NCBI GenBank assembly: GCA_021787175.1
Contig: JAJYMF010000450.1
Span: forward strand, 1-5,539
Reading direction: 5' to 3'
DNA: 5,539 nt
Origin: Pseudomonadota bacterium
Lineage (GTDB): Bacteria > Pseudomonadota > Gammaproteobacteria > Xanthomonadales > Rhodanobacteraceae
Under the pieces are notes generated by a model. That model saw only the letters and a program-made list of their open reading frames with translations. It was not told the origin of the DNA and made no database searches. The position numbers were made by a program, and so were the translations under genes. This document shows positions 1 through 5,539 of the stretch, piece after piece (position 1 is the first letter of the stretch; each line of letters opens with the position of its first letter).

Positions 1-2
1 CC

Positions 3-1028
3 GTGGCCGCCTCGACGACAGTCCGCGCTGCGGCGGCGCCAGCCACCAGCGTCGCCGCCGCAGCATCGGCGCCCGCCGCGGCCGGCAGCGCCAGCGCCAG
101 CAAGCCGGTCGTGGCCAAGCCGGCGGTGCCCAAGCCGGCGCCGATGCCGGAAGCCATCGAACCGACACCGTGGTATCTGCAGACCTGGGCTCTGGGCGGC
201 GGCGGACTGATCGTGCTGCTGCTGATCCTGCTGGGTCTGCGCAGTCGCCGCGGCAAATCGGCGACCGCGTCCGCAGCGATGCCGGCGAGCTCGATCGCCG
301 ACCAATTCGGCGACGGCCCCTTCGGCGCCCACGCCGATTCCGATTCCGAATCCGCGCACGAAGGCGATGCCGAGGTCGCCTCGCTGCGCGCGCAGATGGC
401 CGAGTATCCGGGCGATGCCGGCCTGCATCTGGAGCTGGTCAGCCTGTATTACGCCCGCCGCGATGTGGCCGGCTTTGAGGCCGCCGCCGAATCGATGCAT
501 GCCGAAGTCGATCCTGCCTCGACCGAGTGGCAGGCCGTGGAGGCGATGGGCGAGGAGCTCAGCCCGCACCATCCGCTGTTTGCGCGTGCCTCGTCCGCAG
601 CCGACGCGACGACGGCACACGCCGAGACTGCGCCCGACGCTGACGCCGGCCGTTATCCGCCGCCCGTGGCTCCCGGCTACAGCTTCGATTTCGATCTGTC
701 GCCGCCGCACGCCGATATCGCCGCGCCGGGCATGCACGCGCCCGAACCGCCGCTGGCCGGCCATGATCTGCCCGACGGCCCGGAACTGCCGCCGCTGGAT
801 TTCGAGGACGAGGAAAGCCTGCGCCGCGCTGCTCGCGAAGATCTTCCTGCCGCCCCTGAAGCGCCGGCGTTCAGCGACGACCCGGTGGATACGAAGCTCG
901 ATCTGGCGCGCGCCTATCTCGACATGGGCGACCGTGACGGTGCCCGCGCCATGCTCGAGGAGGTGATTGCCGAAGGGAGCATGACGCAGAAGGACGAGGC
1001 GCACCGCTTGCTGGGCGAATTGGGATAA
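3..1028 (+). CDS. fimV: FimV, C-terminal part (5' end outside the window)
   Basis: FimV is an inner-membrane peptidoglycan-associated hub protein that organises the cell pole and supports type IV pilus function and twitching. Only the C-terminal 341 residues are present; the reading frame is open to the window edge, so the GTG at position 3 is not taken as the start. Visible order: an Ala/Pro-rich linker (residues 1-56), one membrane segment (about 61-80) followed by a basic RSRR stop-transfer stretch, a TPR-like helical pair (about 124-167), an acidic Pro/Ala-rich linker (about 195-290), and a terminal helical module (about 296-341) beginning TKLDLARAYLDMGD. That last module is the typical FimV C-terminal domain and is the main ground for the name. 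The LysM and periplasmic part expected upstream is missing. The stop is TAA, and truA follows after a 309-base gap, as in other fimV-truA loci. The family call is firm; the exact role in this organism is inferred. Confidence 0.87.
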   Translation: MAASTTVRAAAAPATSVAAAASAPAAAGSASASKPVVAKPAVPKPAPMPEAIEPTPWYLQTWALGGGGLIVLLLILLGLRSRRGKSATASAAMPASSIADQFGDGPFGAHADSDSESAHEGDAEVASLRAQMAEYPGDAGLHLELVSLYYARRDVAGFEAAAESMHAEVDPASTEWQAVEAMGEELSPHHPLFARASSAADATTAHAETAPDADAGRYPPPVAPGYSFDFDLSPPHADIAAPGMHAPEPPLAGHDLPDGPELPPLDFEDEESLRRAAREDLPAAPEAPAFSDDPVDTKLDLARAYLDMGDRDGARAMLEEVIAEGSMTQKDEAHRLLGELG

Positions 1029-1031
1029 GAG

Positions 1032-1063
1032 CCGGGACCGGGAACCCGGGTCCCGGGTCCCGG
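1032..1063. repeat. Heptamer array forming an imperfect hairpin after fimV
   Basis: CCGGGACC (1032-1039) pairs with GGTCCCGG (1056-1063), and GGGA (1040-1043) can continue the stem with TCCC (1051-1054) past a bulged G at 1055. The right half is the tandem unit CCCGGGT (1045-1051, 1052-1058). It sits 3 bases after the fimV stop and could stall polymerase or protect the mRNA end. No T tract follows, so I do not call it a standard intrinsic terminator. Confidence 0.6.
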
Positions 1064-1100
1064 AAAGAGCGCAGCGGACGCCGTCATTCGGGATCCAAGA

Positions 1101-1133
1101 CCCGGCGCTTGAACGCCGGGACTCGGGAAAGGC
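1101..1133. repeat. 7-bp stem-loop joined to a CGGGACT-type heptamer unit
   Basis: CCCGGCG (1101-1107) and CGCCGGG (1114-1120) are perfect inverted arms around the loop CTTGAA. The right arm runs into GCCGGGACTCGGG (1115-1127), whose exact reverse complement occurs at 4283-4295 upstream of trpA. It belongs to the same repeat family as the other arrays in the two gaps. Confidence 0.6.
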
Positions 1134-1264
1134 CGAAGACTTCGAAGTGCGGCGCTCGTGCTGGTGTCACGGTTTCGCGATCTGTCTTTCAAGCTTTTGC
1201 CATCAATCTTTCGCTTTCTGTTCCGCGCTCCCGCTCGAGCGATTCTCGATTCTCCGCTCTGCCT

Positions 1265-1299
1265 CGGGTCCCGGTCCCCGGTCCCCGGTCCCGGCTCTT
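1265..1299. repeat. Heptamer array upstream of truA (CGGTCCC units)
   Basis: Three perfect CGGTCCC units in tandem (1272-1278, 1279-1285, 1286-1292) follow a variant CGGGTCC (1265-1271) and end in GGCTCTT. The orientation is opposite to the array at 1115-1133, and the right edge matches the right edge of the trpB-trpA cassette (CCCGGCTCTT). Confidence 0.7.
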
Positions 1300-1337
1300 G
1301 ACACCATTGCCGCCTCCCGATTTCCGGCTCAGCCCGC

Positions 1338-2105
1338 ATGCGCATCGCCATCGGCATCGAATACGACGGCCGCGATTTTCTCGGCTGGCAGCGGCTCAGT
1401 CACGGACCCAGCGTGCAGGCGGCCATCGAGGCGGCACTGTCACGGGTTGCCGCGCATGCGGTCGAGATCAGCTGCGCCGGGCGCACGGATGCCGGCGTGC
1501 ATGCGCGTTGCCAGGTGGCGCATTTCGACTCCGAGGCCCTGCGCACGCCGCGGGCGTGGACGCTGGGCGCCAACAGCCTGCTGCCGGCCAGCGTCGCGGT
1601 GCTGTGGGCGCAGCCGGTCGCTCCCGATTTCCACGCCCGCCACAGCGCGCGCGCGCGCCGCTATCGCTACCGCATCCTCAACCGCGCGGTGCGGCCGGCG
1701 CTGGAGGCCGGGCGCGTGACCTGGGAACGCAGGCCGCTGGACGCCGAAGCCATGAACGTCGCCGCGCAGACCCTGCTCGGACGTCAGGACTTCACCGCCT
1801 TCCGCGCGATTTCCTGCCAGGCGCCCAGCGCCGTCCGCGAGGTGCGCGAGGTGACCGTGCGCCGTGACGGCGAGTACATCGACATCGAGATCGAGGCCAA
1901 CGCCTTTCTCCACCACATGGTGCGCAACATCGTCGGTTCGCTGCTGCCGGTAGGCCGCGGCGAGCAGCCGCCCGGGTGGGTGGCGGCATTGCTGGCGGGA
2001 CGCAATCGCGACGCCGCCGGGCCGACCGCGCCGCCCGACGGTCTCACCTTTCTTGGACCCCGCTATCCGGCACAATGGGGCCTTCCTGCAGAGATCTGCC
2101 TGTGA
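1338..2105 (+). CDS. truA: tRNA pseudouridine(38-40) synthase TruA
   Basis: TruA isomerises uridines at positions 38-40 of the anticodon arm of many tRNAs to pseudouridine. The protein has 255 residues, near the usual length. The start MRIAIGIEYDGRDFLGWQ is the expected N-terminus of the family, which fixes the ATG even though no clear Shine-Dalgarno sequence precedes it. The catalytic motif CAGRTDAGVHA spans about 46-56 with the nucleophile Asp51. RRYRYRIL (108-114 region) supplies the conserved Tyr and Arg near the active site, NAFLHHMVRNIVG (about 188-200) matches the second conserved block, and APPDGLTFLG (231-240) is the typical C-terminal motif. Nothing essential is missing. The TGA stop overlaps the GTG start of trpF (GTGA, 2102-2105), so the two are probably translationally coupled. 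A run of seven GC dinucleotides (1645-1658) lies inside the gene without disturbing the frame. Confidence 0.96.
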   Translation: MRIAIGIEYDGRDFLGWQRLSHGPSVQAAIEAALSRVAAHAVEISCAGRTDAGVHARCQVAHFDSEALRTPRAWTLGANSLLPASVAVLWAQPVAPDFHARHSARARRYRYRILNRAVRPALEAGRVTWERRPLDAEAMNVAAQTLLGRQDFTAFRAISCQAPSAVREVREVTVRRDGEYIDIEIEANAFLHHMVRNIVGSLLPVGRGEQPPGWVAALLAGRNRDAAGPTAPPDGLTFLGPRYPAQWGLPAEICL

Positions 2106-2410
2106 CCGAACCGCTGCGACTGCGCATCAAGTGCTGCGGCATCACCCGCGCCGACGACGCGCTGCGCGCCGCCGCGCTGGGTGCCGACGCCATCGGCCTG
2201 GTGTTCACCCGGCGCAGCCCGCGCTTCATCGAACCGGCGCTCGCCGCGACCATCCGCGCGGCGTTGCCGCCATTCGTCGCGGCGGTGGCACTGTTCATGG
2301 ACGACGAGCCCGGCTGGGTGCGCGAGGTCACGGACGTGGTGCAGCCGGACCTGCTGCAGTTCCACGGTGTCGAGACGGCCGAATTCTGTGCGGCGTTCGA
2401 CCGCCGCTAG
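2102..2410 (+). CDS. TrpF N-terminal half as read: strands beta1-beta4, ends at TAG
   Basis: Taken literally, the first reading frame encodes 102 residues and stops at TAG. It contains the first half-barrel (strands beta1 to beta4) with the catalytic Cys12 but lacks the catalytic Asp of beta6 and the phosphate-binding loops of beta7 and beta8. By itself it should have no isomerase activity. It could matter only if the stop is suppressed or if it pairs with the downstream half. Confidence 0.4.
   Translation: MTEPLRLRIKCCGITRADDALRAAALGADAIGLVFTRRSPRFIEPALAATIRAALPPFVAAVALFMDDEPGWVREVTDVVQPDLLQFHGVETAEFCAAFDRR
2408..2410 (+). other. In-frame amber codon at TrpF codon 103
   Basis: The local reading is F-D-R-R-stop-L-K-A-I-A-M. 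The position corresponds to the first residue of strand beta5. The preceding Arg is also unlike the Pro common in homologues, so two adjacent codons look off-consensus. The TAG lies inside GCTAGC (2406-2411), the only CTAG I noticed in the window. The other stop codons here are TAA (fimV) and TGA (truA, trpF end, trpB, trpA); none is TAG. Confidence 0.9.
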
Positions 2411-2413
2411 CTC

Positions 2414-2428
2414 AAGGCGATCGCGATG
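2414..2428 (+). promoter_or_regulatory. Possible translation restart site after the trpF amber codon
   Basis: AAGG (2414-2417) lies 8 bases before an in-frame ATG (2426-2428), which is 15 bases past the TAG. That spacing suits a Shine-Dalgarno sequence, so ribosomes ending at the TAG could restart. The AAG is also the conserved Lys codon of beta5, so the match may be chance. Confidence 0.3.
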
Positions 2429-2791
2429 GCTGACGATGGAAAGGTTGCGGCGGCGATGGCGGCGCATCCGCGCGCGGCCGGCTTCCTGCTGGACGGCCAC
2501 GCGACCGGCGCGATGGGCGGTCAGGGCCGGCCCTTCGACTGGGCGCGGATACCGCCCGCGCTCGGGCGCCCCTGGCTTCTGGCCGGCGGTCTCGGCGCGG
2601 ACAATGTGGCCGCGGCGATTCGCGCCGCGCGCCCGTTCGGCGTCGACGTGTCCAGCGGCATCGAAAGCGCGCCGGGCATCAAGGACACCGTGCGCATGGC
2701 GGATTTCATCGCCGCCGTGCGCGCTGTCGAACACGAATTCGCCGCGACCGCCGTGCCGCACCTCAATCTCAACCCGCGTCGCCTGGCCTGA
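2426..2791 (+). CDS. TrpF C-terminal half as read: rest of beta5 to beta8
   Basis: From the first ATG after the TAG this frame encodes 121 residues. It keeps the catalytic Asp (residue 23 here, 131 in the full numbering), the GRPFDW segment after beta6, the LLAGGL strand and the DVSSGIE phosphate-binding segment. It lacks Cys12 and nearly all of strand beta5, so alone it should not be an active isomerase, and reassembly with the N-terminal half would need to tolerate a damaged beta5. Its coding quality equals that of the rest of trpF, which shows the region was under selection until recently. Whether it is translated is unknown. Confidence 0.4.
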   Translation: MADDGKVAAAMAAHPRAAGFLLDGHATGAMGGQGRPFDWARIPPALGRPWLLAGGLGADNVAAAIRAARPFGVDVSSGIESAPGIKDTVRMADFIAAVRAVEHEFAATAVPHLNLNPRRLA

Positions 2792-2804
2792 GGCCGGGCG
2801 ACGC
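2776..2804 (+). other. 13-pair stem-loop with the trpF stop codon TGA as its loop
   Basis: GCGTCGCC (2776-2783) pairs perfectly with GGCGACGC (2797-2804). T2784 and G2796 form a U-G wobble, and GGCC (2785-2788) pairs with GGCC (2792-2795). The loop is the stop codon TGA (2789-2791). No T tract follows. The hairpin ends 10 bases before the trpB Shine-Dalgarno GGAG (2815-2818), so it may affect mRNA stability, trpF termination or entry into trpB. The structure is seen in the sequence; any function is inferred. Confidence 0.75.
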
Positions 2805-2826
2805 AGCAAGCATCGGAGCCGAGATC

Positions 2827-4053
<1,227 letters not shown>

Positions 4054-4056
4054 GGC

Positions 4057-4091
4057 CGGGAGACGGGAGACGGGACTCGGGACTCGGGAAA
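4057..4091. repeat. Five tandem heptamers after trpB
   Basis: The units are CGGGAGA, CGGGAGA, CGGGACT, CGGGACT and CGGGAAA, all exactly 7 bases apart with no interruption. The array begins 3 bases after the trpB TGA. The fixed CGGGA core with a variable last pair suggests unit-by-unit drift or slippage, so copy number may vary between strains. Confidence 0.85.
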
Positions 4092-4147
4092 AGCACAGAG
4101 AGCGCGAGGTGTGAGGCGTGTACGTGTGAGCGGGCAAACAACCGGCT

Positions 4148-4185
4148 GTCATCCTGAGCGCAGCGAAGGATCTTTCAGACGAAAG
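4148..4185. repeat. GTCATCCTGAGCGCAGCG-type intergenic repeat with two small hairpins
   Basis: GTCATCCTGAGCGCAGCG (4148-4165) followed by AAGGATCT resembles a sequence I recall from intergenic regions of many unrelated bacteria. ATCCT (4151-4155) pairs with AGGAT (4167-4171), and CTTTC (4172-4176) pairs with GAAAG (4181-4185). The family resemblance is from memory and not searched. Confidence 0.5.
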
Positions 4186-4234
4186 CCACCGCATCCAAGA
4201 AGCCCATAGTCGAGTAGCCTGCGGTCAACGGAAA

Positions 4235-4256
4235 AAGGCCTGCAGAAGGCCTGCAG
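4235..4256. repeat. Exact tandem duplication of AAGGCCTGCAG
   Basis: The 11-base unit occurs twice without a gap (4235-4245 and 4246-4256). Each copy contains the palindromes AGGCCT and CTGCAG. It could be a recent slippage duplication, but nothing shows a function. Confidence 0.85.
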
Positions 4257-4267
4257 TTTGCTGTCTG

Positions 4268-4299
4268 AATCTTTAGCTTTCTCCCGAGTCCCGGCTCTT
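4268..4299. repeat. Right end of the trpA-side cassette, matching the truA-side copy
   Basis: AATCTTTAGCTTTCT (4268-4282) runs directly into CCCGAGTCCCGGCTCTT (4283-4299). The first part differs by one base from 1205-1219. The second contains the exact reverse complement of GCCGGGACTCGGG (1115-1127) and ends like the truA-side array. Confidence 0.7.
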
Positions 4300-4319
4300 T
4301 CGTCCTGAGTCCTGAACGC

Positions 4320-5129
4320 ATGAATCGAATCGACCAGCGTTTCGCCCAGCTCAAGGCCGCCGGCCGCACCGGCCTGATCCCGTTCGTCACCGCCGGCGAT
4401 CCGCTGCCCGGCGCCACCGTGCCGCTGCTGCATGCGCTGGCGGATGCCGGTGCCGACCTGATCGAGATCGGCGTGCCGTTTTCCGATCCGATGGCCGACG
4501 GCCCGGTGATCCAGCACGCCAACGAACGCGCGTTGACGCGCGGCGTGGGCCTGGGGCAGATCCTCGGCTGGGTGCGCGAATTCCGCCGCGACGATGTCCG
4601 GACCCCGCTGGTGCTGATGGGCTACCTCAACCCGATCGAGATCTACGGGCACGCGCGTTTCGCCGCCGACGCGGTCGCGGCCGGCGTGGACGGCGTGCTG
4701 CTGGTCGACTGCCCGCTGGAAGAGGACGACACCGCGCAGGTGATCCGCGCCGCCGGGCTGCGGCAGATCCATCTCGCCGCGCCGACCACCGCGCCGGAGC
4801 GTCTGGATCAGCTGTGCCGGCGCGCCGAAGGGTTTCTCTATTACGTCAGCTTTGCCGGCATCACCGGCGCCCTGCGCCTGAGTACCGCGGACATCGCCCA
4901 GCGCGTCGCGGCGATCCGCGCCGCGTCGCGCGCGCCGGTCGCGGTCGGCTTCGGCGTGCGTGACGCCGACAGCGCGGTGGCGATCGCCGGCTACGCCGAT
5001 GCGGTGGTGATCGGCAGCGCGCTGGTCGAACGGATCGCCGGCAGCGCGGATGCCGCCGAGACCTGCGCGCGGGCACGGGCGTTCCTGGCGCCGATCCGCG
5101 ATGCGTTGAACGCACGCGCGGCGGCCTGA
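4320..5129 (+). CDS. trpA: Tryptophan synthase alpha subunit TrpA
   Basis: TrpA cleaves indole-3-glycerol phosphate to indole and glyceraldehyde-3-phosphate and passes indole through a tunnel to TrpB. It is a (beta/alpha)8 barrel of 269 residues, the normal size. The start MNRIDQRFAQL is typical and fixes the ATG. Catalytic Glu49 (LIEIGVPFSDP) and Asp60 (PMADGP) sit at the same numbers as in the Salmonella enzyme, and so does Tyr175 in YYVSFAG. Mobile loop 6 is SFAGITGA (177-184), and the phosphate-binding turns are GFGV (210-213) and IGSALV (231-236). PLVLMGYLNPI (96-106) is the conserved beta4 region. No essential residue is missing. No good Shine-Dalgarno lies upstream. Because a 266-base gap separates it from trpB, the direct translational coupling known for enteric trpBA cannot operate. 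accD begins 53 bases after its TGA. Confidence 0.97.
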   Translation: MNRIDQRFAQLKAAGRTGLIPFVTAGDPLPGATVPLLHALADAGADLIEIGVPFSDPMADGPVIQHANERALTRGVGLGQILGWVREFRRDDVRTPLVLMGYLNPIEIYGHARFAADAVAAGVDGVLLVDCPLEEDDTAQVIRAAGLRQIHLAAPTTAPERLDQLCRRAEGFLYYVSFAGITGALRLSTADIAQRVAAIRAASRAPVAVGFGVRDADSAVAIAGYADAVVIGSALVERIAGSADAAETCARARAFLAPIRDALNARAAA

Positions 5130-5182
5130 AGCACACGACGACACGCGCAGCGAGCGCGGAATCTGCACGGGAGAGGGCGACG

Positions 5183-5539
5183 ATGAGCTGGTTGAACCGA
5201 TTGCTGCCGGGTACCCGCGAGCGCAAACCGCGCGCGCCGGCCAAGGGCAAGGTGCCGGAGGGCGTGTGGGAGAAATGCGCCGGCTGCGGCTCGGCGCTGT
5301 ACCGGCCCGAGCTGGAACGCAACCTGATGGTCTGCCCCAAGTGCGGCCATCACCATCCGGTCGGCGCGCGCGCGCGGCTGGCCGCGTTTCTCGACGAAGG
5401 CAGCGGCGAGGAACTCGACGCCGCGCTGGCACCGACCGATGCGCTGCACTTTCGCGACTCCAAGAAATACCGCGATCGCATCACCGTCGCGCAGAAGACG
5501 ACCGGCGAGCAGGACGCGCTGGTGGTGATGCGCGGCCTG
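5183..5539 (+). CDS. accD: Acetyl-CoA carboxylase carboxyltransferase beta subunit AccD (3' end outside the window)
   Basis: AccD is the beta subunit of the carboxyltransferase that moves CO2 from carboxybiotin to acetyl-CoA, giving malonyl-CoA for fatty acid synthesis; it works in an alpha2beta2 complex with AccA. The first 119 residues are present, out of roughly 290-300 usual for the family. MSWLNRLLPG is the typical start. A four-cysteine zinc ribbon is visible: Cys32 and Cys35 (CAGC), then Cys51 and Cys54 (CPKC). It is followed by the conserved HHHPVGARAR region and the FRDSKKYRDRI segment (90-100) that leads into the crotonase-like domain, which is cut off. A purine-rich ribosome binding site (GGAG at 5170-5173, GAGG at 5173-5176) precedes the ATG. 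It follows trpA by 53 bases and may be co-transcribed. I see no separate promoter. Confidence 0.95.
   Translation, partial: MSWLNRLLPGTRERKPRAPAKGKVPEGVWEKCAGCGSALYRPELERNLMVCPKCGHHHPVGARARLAAFLDEGSGEELDAALAPTDALHFRDSKKYRDRITVAQKTTGEQDALVVMRGL

Larger units (their letters stand above)
1027..1299. repeat. Repeat cassette in the fimV-truA gap, bounded by a 16-bp inverted repeat
   Basis: The fimV-truA gap has no convincing gene. AAGAGCCGGGACCGGG (1027-1042) recurs as its exact reverse complement CCCGGTCCCGGCTCTT (1284-1299), so 16-bp inverted ends enclose 273 bases; the left end shares the AA of the fimV TAA. Inside lie heptamer arrays, GAGCGCAGCG (1067-1076), ATCCAAGA (1093-1100), a small hairpin (1101-1120), a pyrimidine-rich stretch containing AATCTTTCGCTTTCT (1205-1219) and a tandem CGATTCT pair (1240-1253). 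Several blocks recur in the same order in the trpB-trpA gap. It encodes no transposase. The look is that of a REP/BIME-like or MITE-like dispersed repeat, but two copies in one window cannot prove mobility. Bases 1300-1337 hold nothing recognisable. Confidence 0.6.
2102..2791 (+). pseudogene. trpF: Phosphoribosylanthranilate isomerase trpF, interrupted by an in-frame TAG
   Basis: TrpF converts N-(5-phosphoribosyl)anthranilate to CdRP in tryptophan synthesis, using one (beta/alpha)8 barrel. Read through the TAG, the frame gives 229 codons, a normal length. Visible strands: beta1 RIKCCGIT with catalytic Cys12, beta2 AIGLVFT, beta3 VAAVALF, beta4 LLQFHG, beta5 LKAIAM, beta6 GFLLDGH with catalytic Asp131, beta7 LLAGGL, beta8 GVDVSSGIE with phosphate-binding residues. 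The only defect is TAG at codon 103 (2408-2410), where many proteobacterial homologues have Tyr in a Pro-Tyr-Leu-Lys-Ala stretch. Both sides are in the same frame, so it is not a simple frameshift, and no other decay is visible. The GTG start overlaps the truA stop and leaves the expected short lead before RIK; an in-frame ATG at 2075 would add nine residues. Weak GAGA (2091-2094) may be the ribosome site. Possible explanations are a recent nonsense mutation, a sequencing error, suppression, or two separately translated halves. Confidence 0.85.
4055..4299. repeat. Repeat cassette in the trpB-trpA gap
   Basis: This gap holds no convincing gene. It starts two bases after the trpB stop with a heptamer array and ends in the inverted unit CCCGAGTCCCGGCTCTT (4283-4299). 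Between them are a bacterial-repeat-like block (4148-4185), ATCCAAGA (4193-4200), a tandem 11-bp duplication (4235-4256) and AATCTTTAGCTTTCT (4268-4282). The last element matches 1205-1219 at 14 of 15 bases, and GAGCGCAGCG and ATCCAAGA also occur in the fimV-truA gap in the same order. It reads as a second, diverged copy of that cassette. Bases 4300-4319, just before trpA, show no strong ribosome binding site. Confidence 0.6.

Noticed and set aside
1298..1303. TTGACA, a perfect -35 box, 34 bases before the truA start
   Set aside because: The bases 17 downstream read TTTCCG, not a -10 box, and the TTGACA overlaps the end of a repeat array. I cannot support a promoter.
1109..1337. Open frames through the fimV-truA gap that could suggest a small gene
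   Set aside because: They translate repeats and continue out of frame into truA. No ribosome site or recognisable protein is visible.
1645..1658. Run of seven GC dinucleotides in truA, and a similar run in accD (5364-5376)
   Set aside because: Both encode ordinary Ala-Arg stretches in frame. Such runs are common in high-GC coding sequence and there is no sign of phase variation.
2075..2101. An upstream ATG at 2075 as the trpF start
   Set aside because: It would add nine residues not typical of TrpF and extend the overlap with truA. The GTG at 2102 gives the common GTGA stop-start overlap and the expected distance to the RIKCCG strand.
2102..2791. Selenocysteine or pyrrolysine insertion at the trpF stop
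   Set aside because: Selenocysteine uses TGA, not TAG. Pyrrolysine systems are not expected in this group, and Tyr, not a special residue, is usual at this position.
5144..5158. CGCGC-AGCGA-GCGCG stem-loop between trpA and accD
   Set aside because: Only five pairs, in very CG-rich sequence, with no T tract. It is likely to occur by chance and does not support a terminator.
4149..5432. A 427-codon open frame on the - strand opposite trpA and accD
   Set aside because: It is antisense to two clear genes, with compositionally biased Arg/Ala/Gly sequence and no motif. I treat it as a shadow.

Overview
This is a GC-rich window from a gammaproteobacterial chromosome with every gene on the + strand. 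The order is fimV (3' part) - truA - trpF - trpB - trpA - accD (5' part). P. aeruginosa also has a fimV-truA-trpF-accD core. The insertion of trpBA between trpF and accD, and the intergenic arrays of CGGGACT-like heptamers, point to the Xanthomonadaceae/Lysobacteraceae or a relative. That placement rests on recalled gene order and repeat style, not on a search.

Layout. 1-1028: C-terminal part of the polar hub protein FimV. 1029-1337: a gene-free gap with heptamer repeats and inverted repeats. 1338-2105: truA (tRNA pseudouridine synthase). 2102-2791: trpF, overlapping truA by 4 bases (GTGA) and interrupted by one in-frame TAG at 2408-2410. 2776-2804: a strong stem-loop with the trpF stop codon as its loop. 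2827-4053: trpB. 4054-4319: a second repeat-rich gap that separates trpB from trpA. 4320-5129: trpA. 5183 to the window end: accD, cut off after 119 codons.

How the genes work together. TrpF makes carboxyphenylaminodeoxyribulose phosphate (CdRP). An indole-glycerol-phosphate synthase, not in this window, converts it to indole-glycerol phosphate. TrpA cleaves that to indole, and TrpB joins indole to serine in the alpha2beta2 tryptophan synthase. AccD (fatty acid synthesis), TruA (tRNA modification) and FimV (cell pole, type IV pili) are neighbours by conserved gene order, not by pathway.

Points of most interest: (1) the TAG in an otherwise intact trpF falls at the junction of the two half-barrels, and the downstream half has a usable restart codon; (2) a 13-pair hairpin has the natural trpF stop codon as its loop, just ahead of the trpB ribosome binding site; (3) the two large gaps, about 3 kb apart, share short sequence blocks in the same order between inverted heptamer arrays, as two copies of one small dispersed element might. 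I found no RNA gene, CRISPR array, transposase gene or new defence-type system.
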